A stretch of DNA of 64,000 nucleotides from the NCBI RefSeq assembly GCF_040214835.1, contig NZ_CP157874.1, positions 4,158,001 through 4,222,000 of the forward strand. The letters run 5' to 3'. Below the pieces are notes generated by a model. That model made no database searches, was not told the DNA's origin, and saw only the letters and a list, made by a program, of their open reading frames with translations. Origin of the DNA: Pseudomonas asiatica. GTDB lineage: Bacteria; Pseudomonadota; Gammaproteobacteria; Pseudomonadales; Pseudomonadaceae. The translations under genes were made by a program, and so were the position numbers. Shown here one piece after another: positions 34,972 through 46,916 of the stretch (the first letter of the stretch is position 1; every line of letters begins with the position of its first letter).

Positions 34972-35901
34972 TCAATGCGTTGCCTTGATCCGGTCGACCA
35001 CCCGCTGGGCCAGGTCGTCCGGCTTGAACTTGGCCAGGAAGTCATCGGCACCGACCTTCTTGACCATCGCCTGGTTGAACACCCCGGAAAGCGAAGTATG
35101 CAGGCAGATGTGCAATTTTTGCATGCGCGGATCGCTGCGGATCTCCGCTGTTAGCGTATAGCCGTCCATTTCCGGCATTTCAATGTCCGAGATCATCATC
35201 AGGAACTCTTCTTCCGGCTTCTTGCCCTCATCCACCAGCTGGCGCAGGTAGTTCAGGGCCTGACGGCCGTCATTGAGCGCCACCACCTCGACCCCCACGG
35301 TCTGCAGGCAGCGGCTGACCTGCTTGCGCGCCACCGACGAATCGTCGACGGTGAGCACCCGCAGCAGCACGGCCTTGTCCTGCACCTCGGCATCGATCAC
35401 CCCGGCCGACACCGACTCGGACGACGGCGCCACTTCGGCCAGCACCTTCTCCACATCGATGATCTCGACCATGCGGTTGTCCACCCGGGTAACCGCGGTC
35501 AGGTAGTGGTCGCGGCCGGTGCCCTTGGGTGGCGGATGGATTTCTTCCCAGTTCATGTTGACGATGCGCTCCACCGAATGCACCAGGAAGCCTTGGGTCT
35601 TGGTGTTGTACTCGGTGATGATCACGAAACTGTTGCACGTGTCTTCCTGCAGCGGCCGCAACCCGGTGGCCATCGACAGGTCGAGGATCGGGATGGTCGC
35701 CCCGCGAATATTGGCAACACCGCGCACCACCGGGTGCGCCTTGGGCAGCAGGGTCAGCGCAGGGCATTGCAGCACTTCCCTGACCTTGAATACGTTGATG
35801 CCGTAAAGCTGCTCGCCATTGAGGCGGAACAGCAGCAATTCCAGGCGATTCTGCCCTACCAGCTGCGTGCGCTGGTTGACCGAATCCATAACACCTGCCA
35901 T
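34972..35901 (-). CDS. cheV: CheV, CheW-receiver coupling protein
   Basis: A 309-residue two-domain adaptor that links chemoreceptors to CheA and can be phosphorylated. The CheW-like domain (~18-165) contains VFKVREVLQCPALTLLPKAH and GVANIRGATIPILDLSMATG. The receiver domain (~180-305) has VLTVDDSSVARKQ and the phospho-acceptor Asp in MISDIEMPEMDGYTL. AGGAGT lies before the ATG at 35901; ATG 35889 is an alternative. A sigma28-like promoter match lies at 35947-35973, consistent with late flagellar timing. Confidence 0.96.
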   Translation of the reverse strand: MAGVMDSVNQRTQLVGQNRLELLLFRLNGEQLYGINVFKVREVLQCPALTLLPKAHPVVRGVANIRGATIPILDLSMATGLRPLQEDTCNSFVIITEYNTKTQGFLVHSVERIVNMNWEEIHPPPKGTGRDHYLTAVTRVDNRMVEIIDVEKVLAEVAPSSESVSAGVIDAEVQDKAVLLRVLTVDDSSVARKQVSRCLQTVGVEVVALNDGRQALNYLRQLVDEGKKPEEEFLMMISDIEMPEMDGYTLTAEIRSDPRMQKLHICLHTSLSGVFNQAMVKKVGADDFLAKFKPDDLAQRVVDRIKATH

Positions 35902-35946
35902 GCCAGACTCCTTTATGTTTCAGCCTTTCGTTGCAACTCATGTAGC

Positions 35947-35973
35947 GAGTCGGCACGGGCTTTGCTTTTTTGA
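35947..35973 (-). promoter_or_regulatory. sigma28-like promoter of cheV
   Basis: On the minus strand TCAAAAAA (35973-35966), an 11-nt spacer and GCCGACTC (35954-35947) fit the TCAAGTTT-N11-GCCGATAA pattern. It overlaps a sigma54-like match on the other strand. Confidence 0.45.
35951..35966 (+). promoter_or_regulatory. sigma54-like promoter facing flgA
   Basis: CGGCACGGGCTTTGCT matches TGGCAC-N5-TTGCW except for the first base. The predicted start (~35977) falls two bases before the flgA ATG at 35979, which would make the mRNA nearly leaderless, so the match or the start codon may be wrong. Confidence 0.4.
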
Positions 35974-35978
35974 GCGCC

Positions 35979-36731
35979 ATGTACACGAAAACGACATTTT
36001 TCCGACGATTGACGCGCCTGCTGACTGGCTCGCTGGCCATGCTGTGCCTTCTGGTGCCCGGCGTTCGCACGGTAGCGGACGCGTTTACCTTGCCTGAACA
36101 GCTTATCGGTGTCACTCAAGGGTTTCTTGAATTCAGCGTCGAAGATTATCTGGCAACCACCCAGACCGCCGGCCGTTACGAGATCCAGGTCAACCCGCTG
36201 GACCCGCGCCTGCGCATGCCGCTGTGCAGCCAGCAACTGGACGCCTCGCTGGAAAGCCCGGCCCAGCCGTTGGGCCGCGTCACGGTAAAGGTGCGCTGCG
36301 AAGGCACGGCGCCTTGGACCGTGTTCGTGCCGGCCACCGTGCGGCTGTTCCGCGAAGTGGTGGTGGTGACCCGGCCGCTCAAGCGCGACAACGTGGTGGG
36401 CGAAGGTGACGTGGCCCTGCGCGAGCGCGATGTCGGCACCCTGGGCCAAGGCTTCTTGACCGAACTGGAACAGGCGGTAGGCATGAAGATGCTGCGCCCC
36501 ACGGTGATCGACCAGGTACTCACCCCGCAACACCTGGAACAGGCCGAGGTGGTGCGCAAGGGCGACCACGTGGTGATCATCGCCCGCAGTGGCAGCCTGA
36601 GTGTGCGCATGCCCGGAGAAGCCCTGAGCAAGGGCGGCCTGAGCGAACAGATCCGGGTGCGCAACCTCAATTCCAAACGGGTGGTCAAGGCCAGGGTGAC
36701 CGGCCCCGGCCAGGTCGAGGTAAGTATGTAG
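35979..36731 (+). CDS. flgA: FlgA, P-ring assembly chaperone
   Basis: A 250-residue periplasmic chaperone for P-ring formation. The Sec signal peptide runs through RLTRLLTGSLAMLCLLVPG to VADA (~35). The C-terminal SAF-like domain includes VVVVTRPLKRDNVVGEGDVA and ends VVKARVTGPGQVEVSM, as in the family. ATG 35979 was preferred to the TTG at 35970. No clear ribosome site is seen, and the only promoter match begins transcription almost at the ATG. It diverges from cheV and is followed by flgM. Confidence 0.93.
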   Translation: MYTKTTFFRRLTRLLTGSLAMLCLLVPGVRTVADAFTLPEQLIGVTQGFLEFSVEDYLATTQTAGRYEIQVNPLDPRLRMPLCSQQLDASLESPAQPLGRVTVKVRCEGTAPWTVFVPATVRLFREVVVVTRPLKRDNVVGEGDVALRERDVGTLGQGFLTELEQAVGMKMLRPTVIDQVLTPQHLEQAEVVRKGDHVVIIARSGSLSVRMPGEALSKGGLSEQIRVRNLNSKRVVKARVTGPGQVEVSM

Positions 36732-36832
36732 CCAGCCCATTGATTTGCGCTGGCGGTGAGGAACCGCTTTTCCTAAACTGTGTCAGAAAACGGGTTCGCG
36801 AGCTTGCTGACAGGCGGCTATGCATTTGTGCC

Positions 36833-36859
36833 TAAAGTTTCTTTCGGGTTGGCCGAAAA
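36833..36859 (+). promoter_or_regulatory. sigma28 (FliA) promoter of flgM
   Basis: TAAAGTTT (36833-36840), an 11-nt spacer and GCCGAAAA (36852-36859) match the flagellar sigma28 consensus well. It lies 36 bp before the flgM ATG. FliA-driven flgM expression is the usual feedback arrangement. Confidence 0.8.
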
Positions 36860-36895
36860 CAAGGCAAGCGTCCAAATACCCAGAGGTTTCTGATC

Positions 36896-37210
36896 ATGGT
36901 CATCGACTTCAGTCGTTTGAATAACTCTCCGTCCGTCACGGGCGGCGTGCGCGGCAACACCGCGAACGGCAGCGCCGAAAAACCGGCAGCCAGCCAGGAA
37001 GCGGCAACCGCCACCAGCGCCAGCGGAGAAGCGGTACACCTCAGCCAAGAGGCCCAGCAGTTGCAGAAGATCAGCGACAAGCTGCGCGACGAGCCAGTGG
37101 TCAACAGTGCCCGTGTGGCCCAGTTGAAACAGGCGATCGCCGACGGCAGCTACCAGGTCGATGCCGGCCGGGTCGCCAGCAAACTGCTCGATTTCGAAGC
37201 CCAGCGCTGA
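36896..37210 (+). CDS. flgM: FlgM, anti-sigma28 factor
   Basis: 104 residues. FlgM binds FliA until the hook is complete and is then exported, releasing late genes. The N-terminal half is disordered (Ala/Ser/Thr/Gly-rich), as in the family. The C-terminal half, from [19 protein letters not shown] to [20 protein letters not shown], is the sigma-binding region, with the conserved (V/I)xxLKxAIxxGxYxxD pattern. It has its own sigma28 promoter and precedes flgN by 49 bp. Confidence 0.95.
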   Translation: MVIDFSRLNNSPSVTGGVRGNTANGSAEKPAASQEAATATSASGEAVHLSQEAQQLQKISDKLRDEPVVNSARVAQLKQAIADGSYQVDAGRVASKLLDFEAQR

Positions 37211-37259
37211 CCGTTCGGCGCGCTGACTTCACGGACGCTAGAAAAGCCAAGAGTTAGCC

Positions 37260-37727
37260 ATGCACGACACCACCTTGCTGCAACTGATCGAAGATGACAT
37301 CGCCCCCATGCAGGAGCTGCTGGACCTTCTGCAAAAGGAAGCGATCGCCCTGCATGGCCGCGACATGGCGCCACTGGAGAATATCCTGGCCCGCAAGCAG
37401 TCTTTGATCGTGCTGCTGGAGCAGCAAGGCCTGCGGCGCAACAACCTGCTTGTCAGTCTTGGCCTGAGCCCTGATCGCGCCGGAGTGGAGGCCGTGGCGG
37501 CACAATCGCCGAACGGTGAACTGCTGCTGCAGCAACTCGATGTGATCAGCCAGTTGATGCAAGCCTGCCAGCAGCTCAACGAGACCAATGGCCGGATCAT
37601 CCAGGTGCAGCAACACGTCACCAACAACCAGATCCGGATCCTCATGGGCGGCGATTCTCCGTCGCTCTACGACAGCCGCGGCAGCACCTCGCCACTGGCC
37701 AAGCCACGGGCGCTCAGCCAAGTGTGA
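37260..37727 (+). CDS. flgN: FlgN, export chaperone for FlgK and FlgL
   Basis: A 155-residue helical protein of the FlgN family, which keeps the junction proteins FlgK and FlgL export-ready. The N-terminal helices (LIEDDIAPMQELLDLLQKEA and the following RDMAPLENILARKQSLIVLL) match the family pattern, and the C-terminal part is Gln/Asn-rich with coiled-coil character. Context between flgM and the PilZ protein flgZ is standard for Pseudomonas. Confidence 0.92.
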   Translation: MHDTTLLQLIEDDIAPMQELLDLLQKEAIALHGRDMAPLENILARKQSLIVLLEQQGLRRNNLLVSLGLSPDRAGVEAVAAQSPNGELLLQQLDVISQLMQACQQLNETNGRIIQVQQHVTNNQIRILMGGDSPSLYDSRGSTSPLAKPRALSQV

Positions 37728-37807
37728 TTTTTTCTATCAAGGCACGGAACATACTGGCAAAATGCCGTTAATTGCGTGTGTCGCTTTTGCCTGGAGAACG
37801 ATAAGCC

Positions 37808-38551
37808 GTGTTCAATGAATCCGATGCCCCGCAGCCGCCAAAGGTGCTGACCACCCCTTTGGAGATTGCGGCCAACTTGCGGCAGCTGCAGGAAAGCCAC
37901 GACCCCCTGATCATCACCTTCCACGACCGCAGCCAGCGCTTCCAGAGCTACGTGGTGCACGTGGACCGTGAAAGCAACACCCTGGCGCTGGACGAGATGA
38001 TCCCGCGTGACGGTGAAAAGTTCATCGAGAACGGCGAACACTTCCGCGTCGAAGGCTTCCATGATGGCGTGCGCATCGCCTGGGACTGCAACCACGAGCT
38101 GAAGATCAGTGAAGTCGACGGCCACCGCTGCTACCGCGGCGCCATGCCATTGGAGATGACCTACCACCAGCGCCGCAATGCCTTCCGCGCCGCGCTGAAG
38201 CTGTCGCAGCTGGTCGATGTCATCCTCGATGGTACCCACCTCAAGGGCAACGGCGCCCTGCGTGGCAAGCTGCTGGACATCTCCGCCACCGGCTGCAAAC
38301 TGCGCTTCGAAGGCAATGTCGAGGATCGCCTGCAACTGGGCCAGGTGTACGAGCGTTTCAAGGCGGGCAACCCGCTGGGCCTGGTCGACACCATGGTCGA
38401 GCTGCGCCACCTGCACTATGAAGAGCGGATCAACACCACCTTTGCCGGCGTGCGCTTCCATAACCTTACCGGGCAGGCGCAGCGCAAGGTCGAGAGCTTC
38501 GTGTACCAGTTGCAGCGTGAAGCGCGGCGGTTCGACAAGGACGACTATTGA
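37808..38551 (+). CDS. flgZ: FlgZ (YcgR-type) c-di-GMP flagellar brake
   Basis: A 247-residue protein with an N-terminal YcgR domain (~15-110) and a C-terminal PilZ domain (~118-240). The c-di-GMP motifs are intact: RxxxR at Arg123-Arg127 in QRRNAFR, and DxSxxG at 157-162 (DISATG). When c-di-GMP rises such proteins bind the motor and slow swimming. The gene follows flgN by 80 bp and is closed by a terminator at 38567-38595. It pairs functionally with FleQ, the other c-di-GMP sensor in the window. Confidence 0.95.
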   Translation: MFNESDAPQPPKVLTTPLEIAANLRQLQESHDPLIITFHDRSQRFQSYVVHVDRESNTLALDEMIPRDGEKFIENGEHFRVEGFHDGVRIAWDCNHELKISEVDGHRCYRGAMPLEMTYHQRRNAFRAALKLSQLVDVILDGTHLKGNGALRGKLLDISATGCKLRFEGNVEDRLQLGQVYERFKAGNPLGLVDTMVELRHLHYEERINTTFAGVRFHNLTGQAQRKVESFVYQLQREARRFDKDDY

Positions 38552-38566
38552 TCGTCGGCCGAGTAC

Positions 38567-38595
38567 AAAAACGCCACCTATCAAGGTGGCGTTTT
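38567..38595 (+). terminator. Terminator after flgZ
   Basis: AACGCCACC / GGTGGCGTT stem (38570-38578 with 38585-38593), followed by T residues on the plus strand. Confidence 0.85.
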
Positions 38596-38609
38596 CATTT
38601 GTGCTTCTC

Positions 38610-38890
38610 CTGTGCCGGCCTCTTCGCGGGCATGCCCGCTCCCACAGAACTGCACATAACTCATTGAATTAGCAGGGACTCTGTGGGAGCGGCTTTAGCC
38701 GCGAACACCGGCGCAGCCGGTGCCATGCACCGCGTTGGATTCTTCGCGGCTAAAGCCGCTCCCACAGGGTACGCGTACTGCTTGCGGATCCAGTTATCTA
38801 CGCGACAGCTCTCCCACAGGTACAACGCATGCCTTGAACGCTGCGCGGTCGCTGTGGGAGCGGGCGTGCCCGCGAAGAGGCCGGCACAGG
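38610..38890. repeat. Cluster of four REP elements
   Basis: Copies at 38610-38647, 38681-38706, 38741-38769 and 38852-38890 in alternating orientation form two BIME pairs. The inner pair has the variant GCGGCTTTAGCCGC core and the outer copies the GCATGC or GCGTGC core. They fill the whole 340-bp gap between flgZ and the MFS gene; no gene is seen here. Confidence 0.88.
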
Positions 38891-38891
38891 C

Positions 38892-40232
38892 CTACACCGA
38901 CTTGCTGACCTCACCTTCCGGCTCAGGCTCCTTGTCAGTCCCCTTCTCTTCCGCCTCGGTATCCTCCGCCGCCACCGGCGCCTGCATTACCTCCTGCACC
39001 GTCTGCTCATCCACCCGTGGGTCCAGCGCCGCCGACAGTGGCGAACCGGCAGCCGGCATGGCAACGTGGCCCAAAGGCGCATCCTGCACCTGGTGTAGCC
39101 CAGTGACCGCCTTCGGCCGAATGCGCCACACCAGCACCAGGGCAAAGAACACGAAGAAGGCATACAGCATCTGCGGGCCGAGCACCTTCATCAGCACGCC
39201 TGCCGCCAGCGGCCCGATACACGCGCCCACGCCGTAGGTCACCAGCAGCATCGCGGTCAGCGACACCCGCCGTTCGCTTTCCACATGGTCGTTGGAAAAC
39301 GCCACCGCCAGCGGGTACAGGCAGAACTGCAGCAACGAAATCACGAAGCCTATGCCGAACAGCAACTCCAGCGGCACGCTGGGCAGCATCGCCAGCGGCG
39401 ACGAGGCCAGCGCCAACCCCACCGCCACGCTGCGGATCAGCACTGCCCGATCGTAGCGGTCAGACAACCAGCCCAGCGGCCACTGCACCAGCAGGCCGGC
39501 AAAGATGCAGCTACCCATGAACAGACCGACCTGCTCGGTAGTCATGCCCTGGCTGGAGGCATACAAGGGTGCCAGGCCATAGAACGAGCCGACGATCAGC
39601 CCCGAACCCAGCACCGTGCTGAGCGACTGCGGCACGCGCTTGATGAAGAACTTCGGCTCCATCGGTGCCGGGCGCAACGGCGCCGGGTGAATGCGCCGGG
39701 TCATGGCGACCGGTACCAGGCACAGGGTGAAACACATGGCCACCAGCATCAGCAGCTCCAGGCCAAGCTGTGGGTGCACCACCAGGATCAGCTGGCCGAG
39801 CACCAGGCCCAGGTACGAGGCGATCATGTAGCCGCTGAACACCGCGCCGCGATGCTTCACGTCGGCCTGCTCGTTCAGCCAGCTCTCGATGACCATGTAC
39901 TGGCACATCATCCCCAGGCCGACGATCATCCGCAGCCCGACCCAGGCCGGCAGCCAGCTGGTCAGGCCATGGCCGAGCACCGCCGCGCCGACGATGCCGG
40001 CGCAAGTGGCATAGGCGCGAATGTGCCCTACCCGGCCAATCAACCGGTGGCCGACCTTGCCGCCTACCGCCAGGCCAAAGTAGTTGGCCGCCATCAAGGC
40101 ACCCACCCACAGGCTGTCGACATGATCGGCTGCCAGGCGCAGGGCCAGGTAGGTACTGAGCAGGCCCGAGCCGATCAACATCATCAGCGCGGCGAAATAC
40201 AACGACTGAAACGGCTTCCAGATATTTCGCAT
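38892..40232 (-). CDS. MFS transporter, YcaD-like
   Basis: A 446-residue major facilitator with twelve predicted membrane segments, the first being SLYFAALMMLIGSGLLSTYL. The MFS loop-2 motif region reads GGKVGHRLIGRVGHIRAYA, and the second-half equivalent reads GWLSDRYDRAVLI. It resembles the YcaD group, whose substrate is not established. The C-terminal ~70 residues are an acidic hydrophilic tail (EAEEKGTDKEPEPEGEVSKS) that is unusual for the fold. AAGGGACTT precedes the ATG. Single gene; no metabolic neighbour suggests a substrate. Confidence 0.85.
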   Translation of the reverse strand: MRNIWKPFQSLYFAALMMLIGSGLLSTYLALRLAADHVDSLWVGALMAANYFGLAVGGKVGHRLIGRVGHIRAYATCAGIVGAAVLGHGLTSWLPAWVGLRMIVGLGMMCQYMVIESWLNEQADVKHRGAVFSGYMIASYLGLVLGQLILVVHPQLGLELLMLVAMCFTLCLVPVAMTRRIHPAPLRPAPMEPKFFIKRVPQSLSTVLGSGLIVGSFYGLAPLYASSQGMTTEQVGLFMGSCIFAGLLVQWPLGWLSDRYDRAVLIRSVAVGLALASSPLAMLPSVPLELLFGIGFVISLLQFCLYPLAVAFSNDHVESERRVSLTAMLLVTYGVGACIGPLAAGVLMKVLGPQMLYAFFVFFALVLVWRIRPKAVTGLHQVQDAPLGHVAMPAAGSPLSAALDPRVDEQTVQEVMQAPVAAEDTEAEEKGTDKEPEPEGEVSKSV

Positions 40233-40482
40233 AAGTCCCTTGCGGCTCCCGGGTCAGGTGGCGATGGGTTGCAGACAAGCATAAGGGCAAATGCCAGGGA
40301 ATGAGTGCGGTGGCGGGTAAAATGCTGTTGCCGGGGCGCGTCCGGTGCAGGTCATGTCGCGATCAGGCCTGTACAGCAGGCTGACAGGCACCCCCTTCCG
40401 TTGGCTGAAACGCATCCATGTCCCAAGTCGACAGGCAGTGCCTTAGCCTGGGCTACCGCCTCAGCAATCATCGGAGACCTAC

Positions 40483-41067
40483 ATGATAAGGGCCAATTTC
40501 ACCGCTACACTTCATAACGTCCACCGTGGCCAGATCGTTGTTGCAGACAACAACGTACACCCAGTGCTTGGCCTGGATGAAGACGGCTGGCTGTGCACGA
40601 CTGCCGCGCGCAGGAGCGTGCCACGCAGTGCGGATGAATTCCAACGACTTGCATTCCATTTCGAATTCATCGAGCACCGTGAAGACCGCACGCACTACTA
40701 CATTACCTGCGCAGAACACTGGGCCTATATTGGCGCCAGGCTTGAAAGCAGTTCCAATGGCTGGCTAGGCCTGTATGGTACGCATGTGGCCGGGCGGGTC
40801 CGGGATGTGCTCAACGCCCCACATCCGTACAACCTGCTACGCACCCGGCCCTACTGGAAAATCGAAACGCTCCGGCCATGGGACGGCACAGTGGAGAGCG
40901 CCGACTTGGTTCCCTTCTACCTGCGGGACATGAACGGCTACCGTGTTGCGGAGTCGCTCTCGGACAATGTCCCGGTACTTGACCTGGGCCGCCAGTACTA
41001 CCTCAACGCCGGCGAGCGCACCGGTGACGTGCTCGAATTCTTCCTGCGCGATATTCAACTGACCTGA
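40483..41067 (+). CDS. Hypothetical protein, unrecognised
   Basis: 194 residues with a convincing GGAGACCT ribosome site before the ATG at 40483. I do not recognise the family. No signal peptide or membrane segment is visible. The protein is rich in Tyr, Trp and His (HFEFIEHREDRTHYYITCAE, then HWAYIGARLE), with repeated beta-strand-like segments ending in YxxxG turns, and could be a beta-rich binding domain. A region near 120-135 reads LLRTRPYWKIETLRPWDG. It is a single gene between the MFS gene and bkdR, pointing away from the former and towards the latter. Codon use looks a little less biased than in its neighbours. Confidence 0.6.
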   Translation: MIRANFTATLHNVHRGQIVVADNNVHPVLGLDEDGWLCTTAARRSVPRSADEFQRLAFHFEFIEHREDRTHYYITCAEHWAYIGARLESSSNGWLGLYGTHVAGRVRDVLNAPHPYNLLRTRPYWKIETLRPWDGTVESADLVPFYLRDMNGYRVAESLSDNVPVLDLGRQYYLNAGERTGDVLEFFLRDIQLT

Positions 41068-41091
41068 CCAGCAAGCGCAGTACTCGGACGG

Positions 41092-41577
41092 CTACTCCCG
41101 CAAGGTCATGCCATTGGCCGGCAGCGGCAAGGCCGTCTTGTAGCGCACCTGCTTCAAGGCAAAACTGGAACGGATGTTGGCCACCCCCGGCAACCGAGTC
41201 AGGTAATCCAGAAACCGTTCCAGCGCCTGGATACTGGGCAGCAATACCCGCAACAGGTAGTCCGGATCGCCCGTCATCAGGTAACACTCCATCACTTCGG
41301 GCCGTTCGGCGATTTCTTCCTCGAAACGGTGCAACGACTGCTCGACCTGTTTTTCCAGGCTCACGTGGATGAACACGTTCACGTCCAGCCCCAACGCCTC
41401 GGGCGACAGCAAGGTCACCTGCTGGCGGATCACCCCCAGTTCTTCCATGGCCCGCACCCGGTTGAAGCAGGGTGTGGGGGACAGGTTCACCGAGCGGGCC
41501 AGCTCGGCGTTGGTGATGCGGGCATTTTCCTGCAGGCTGTTGAGAATGCCGATATCGGTACGATCGAGTTTGCGCAT
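41092..41577 (-). CDS. bkdR: BkdR, Lrp-family activator of the bkd operon
   Basis: A 161-residue Lrp/AsnC regulator. The N-terminal helix-turn-helix (~5-60) includes [20 protein letters not shown] and [18 protein letters not shown]. The C-terminal RAM ligand domain includes [20 protein letters not shown]. In P. putida BkdR activates the divergent bkd operon in response to branched-chain amino acids. The 198-bp gap to bkdA1 is the expected binding region. Length and layout match the known gene. Confidence 0.96.
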
Positions 41578-41679
41578 GAGACAAAATCACCGGTTTTTTG
41601 TGTTTATGCGGAATGTTTATCTGCCCCGCTCGGCAAAGGCAATCAACTTGAGAGAAAAATTCTCCTGCCGGCCCACTAA

Positions 41680-43008
<1,329 letters not shown>

Positions 43009-43009
43009 G

Positions 43010-44068
43010 ATGAACGACCACAACAACAGCATCAACCCGGAAACCGCCATGGCCACCACTACCATGACCATGATCCAGGCCCTGCGCTCGGCCATGGATG
43101 TCATGCTCGAGCGCGACGACAATGTGGTGATCTACGGCCAGGACGTCGGTTACTTCGGCGGCGTGTTCCGCTGCACCGAAGGCCTGCAGAACAAGTACGG
43201 CAAGTCTCGCGTGTTCGACGCGCCGATCTCCGAGAGCGGCATCGTCGGCACCGCCGTGGGCATGGGTGCCTACGGCCTGCGCCCGGTGGTGGAAATCCAG
43301 TTCGCCGACTACTTCTATCCGGCCTCCGACCAGATCGTTTCCGAGATGGCGCGCCTGCGTTACCGTTCGGCCGGCGAGTTCATCGCCCCGCTGACCCTGC
43401 GCATGCCCTGCGGCGGCGGGATCTATGGCGGCCAGACCCACAGCCAGAGCCCGGAAGCGATGTTCACCCAGGTGTGCGGCCTGCGCACTGTCATGCCGTC
43501 CAACCCGTATGACGCCAAGGGCCTGCTGATCGCCTCGATCGAATGCGATGACCCGGTAATCTTCCTGGAACCCAAGCGCCTGTACAACGGCCCGTTCGAC
43601 GGCCACCACGACCGCCCTGTCACGCCGTGGTCGAAGCACCCGCAAAGCGCGGTGCCCGATGGCTACTACAGTGTGCCGCTGGACAAGGCGGCCATTACCC
43701 GCCCCGGCAATGACGTGACCGTGCTGACCTACGGCACCACGGTGTACGTGGCCCAGGTGGCGGCCGAAGAAACCGGCGTCGACGCCGAGGTGATCGACCT
43801 GCGCAGCCTGTGGCCGCTGGACCTGGACACCATCGTCGAGTCGGTGAAAAAGACCGGCCGCTGCGTGGTGGTACACGAGGCCACCCGCACCTGCGGCTTC
43901 GGCGCCGAACTGGTGTCGCTGGTGCAGGAACACTGCTTCCACCACCTGGAGGCGCCGATCGAGCGCGTCACCGGCTGGGACACCCCCTACCCCCACGCAC
44001 AGGAATGGGCTTACTTCCCAGGGCCTTCGCGGGTAGGTGCGGCATTGAAAAAGGTCATGGAGGTCTGA
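43010..44068 (+). CDS. bkdA2: Branched-chain 2-oxoacid dehydrogenase E1 beta
   Basis: The 352-residue E1 beta subunit. The ATG at 43010 directly follows the bkdA1 stop and begins MNDHNNSINPETAMATTTMT; a later Met (MATTTMTMIQ) is a possible shorter start. The transketolase pyrimidine domain includes NVVIYGQDVGYFGGVFRCTE and FDAPISESGIVGTAVGMGAY. The C-terminal transketolase domain contains VVHEATRTCGFGAELVSLVQ. It forms the alpha2-beta2 heterotetramer with BkdA1. The next gene begins immediately after its stop. Confidence 0.97.
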   Translation: MNDHNNSINPETAMATTTMTMIQALRSAMDVMLERDDNVVIYGQDVGYFGGVFRCTEGLQNKYGKSRVFDAPISESGIVGTAVGMGAYGLRPVVEIQFADYFYPASDQIVSEMARLRYRSAGEFIAPLTLRMPCGGGIYGGQTHSQSPEAMFTQVCGLRTVMPSNPYDAKGLLIASIECDDPVIFLEPKRLYNGPFDGHHDRPVTPWSKHPQSAVPDGYYSVPLDKAAITRPGNDVTVLTYGTTVYVAQVAAEETGVDAEVIDLRSLWPLDLDTIVESVKKTGRCVVVHEATRTCGFGAELVSLVQEHCFHHLEAPIERVTGWDTPYPHAQEWAYFPGPSRVGAALKKVMEV

Positions 44069-45355
44069 ATGGGCACGCACGTCATCAAGATGCCGGACAT
44101 TGGCGAAGGCATCGCGCAGGTCGAGTTGGTCGAGTGGTTCGTCAAGGTCGGCGACATGATCGCCGAAGACCAGGTAGTGGCCGACGTCATGACCGACAAG
44201 GCCACCGTGGAAATCCCTTCGCCGGTCAGCGGCAAGGTGCTGGCCCTGGGTGGGCAGCCAGGTGAAGTGATGGCGGTCGGCAGCGAGCTGATCCGCATCG
44301 AAGTGGAAGGCAGCGGCAACCATGTGGATGTGCCCGCCAAGGATGTGCCCAAGCGCGAACAGGTCGAGGCCCCCGCTGCCCCGGTAGCCGCCAAGCCAGA
44401 GCCGCAGAAGGAAGCAAGACCGGCCGCGTGCCAGGCGCCCGTCAACCACGAGGCAGCCCCGATCGTGCCACGCCAGCCTGGCGACAAGCCGCTGGCCTCG
44501 CCGGCGGTGCGCAAGCGTGCCCTGGATGCCGGTATCGAACTGCGTTACGTGCATGGCAGCGGCCCGGCCGGGCGCATCCTGCACGAAGACCTCGACGCCT
44601 TCATGAGCAAGCCGCACAGCACTGGCGGACAAGCGCCGAGCGGCTATGCCAAGCGCACCGACAGCGAGCAGGTGCCGGTGATCGGCCTGCGCCGCAAGAT
44701 CGCCCAGCGCATGCAGGACGCCAAGCGCCGGGTCGCGCACTTCAGCTATGTGGAAGAAATCGACGTCACCGCCCTGGAAGCCCTGCGCCAGCAACTCAAC
44801 AGCAAGCACGGCGACAGCCGCGGCAAGCTGACCCTGCTGCCGTTCCTGGTGCGTGCCCTGGTCGTGGCACTGCGCGACTTCCCGCAGATCAACGCCACCT
44901 ATGACGACGAAGCCCAGGTCATCACCCGCCATGGCGCGGTGCATGTGGGCATCGCCACCCAGGGTGACAACGGCCTGATGGTGCCGGTGCTGCGCCATGC
45001 CGAAGCTGGCAGCCTGTGGAGCAATGCCGGCGAGATCTCGCGCCTGGCCAACGCTGCCCGCAACAACAAGGCCAGCCGCGAAGAGCTGTCCGGTTCGACC
45101 ATCACCCTGACCAGCCTGGGCGCCCTGGGCGGAATCGTCAGCACACCGGTGGTCAACACCCCGGAAGTGGCGATCGTCGGCGTCAACCGCATGGTCGAGC
45201 GGCCTGTGGTGATCGACGGCCAGATCGTCGTGCGCAAGATGATGAACCTGTCCAGCTCGTTCGACCACCGCGTGGTCGATGGCATGGACGCCGCGCTGTT
45301 CATCCAGGCCGTGCGCGGCCTGCTCGAACAACCCGCCTGCCTGTTCGTGGAGTGA
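44069..45355 (+). CDS. bkdB: Branched-chain 2-oxoacid dehydrogenase E2, dihydrolipoyl transacylase
   Basis: The 428-residue core of the complex. One lipoyl domain (1-~80) carries Lys44 in [11 protein letters not shown] Pro/Ala/Glu-rich linker follows. The peripheral subunit-binding domain contains [20 protein letters not shown]. The catalytic domain ends with [19 protein letters not shown], holding the His and Asp of the HxxxDG acyltransferase site. Its start abuts the bkdA2 stop without a gap, and lpdV begins 2 bp after its stop. Confidence 0.97.
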   Translation: MGTHVIKMPDIGEGIAQVELVEWFVKVGDMIAEDQVVADVMTDKATVEIPSPVSGKVLALGGQPGEVMAVGSELIRIEVEGSGNHVDVPAKDVPKREQVEAPAAPVAAKPEPQKEARPAACQAPVNHEAAPIVPRQPGDKPLASPAVRKRALDAGIELRYVHGSGPAGRILHEDLDAFMSKPHSTGGQAPSGYAKRTDSEQVPVIGLRRKIAQRMQDAKRRVAHFSYVEEIDVTALEALRQQLNSKHGDSRGKLTLLPFLVRALVVALRDFPQINATYDDEAQVITRHGAVHVGIATQGDNGLMVPVLRHAEAGSLWSNAGEISRLANAARNNKASREELSGSTITLTSLGALGGIVSTPVVNTPEVAIVGVNRMVERPVVIDGQIVVRKMMNLSSSFDHRVVDGMDAALFIQAVRGLLEQPACLFVE

Positions 45356-45357
45356 GC

Positions 45358-46737
<1,380 letters not shown>

Positions 46738-46762
46738 CACTGAAGCGGCCGAGGCCGATTTG

Positions 46763-46796
46763 GCCCGCAGCGCCCCAGGCGTTGCGGGTCTTTTTT
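46763..46796 (+). terminator. Terminator after lpdV
   Basis: CCCGCAGCGCC / GGCGTTGCGGG stem followed by a T6 run on the plus strand, 26 bp past the lpdV stop. Confidence 0.88.
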
Positions 46797-46807
46797 CATT
46801 GGCGAGC

Positions 46808-46915
46808 CTGTGCCGGCCTCTTCGCGGGTAAACCCGCTCCCACAGGGACATCACTGCCCGTGAGAGCAGTGGCGCACCTGTGGGAGCGGGTTTACCCGCG
46901 AAGAGGCCGGCACAG
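46808..46915. repeat. REP pair (BIME), P. putida type
   Basis: Inverted copies at 46808-46846 and 46877-46915 with GGGTAAACCC/GGGTTTACCC cores. They fill the space between the convergent lpdV and GGDEF genes. Confidence 0.9.
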
Positions 46916-46916
46916 G

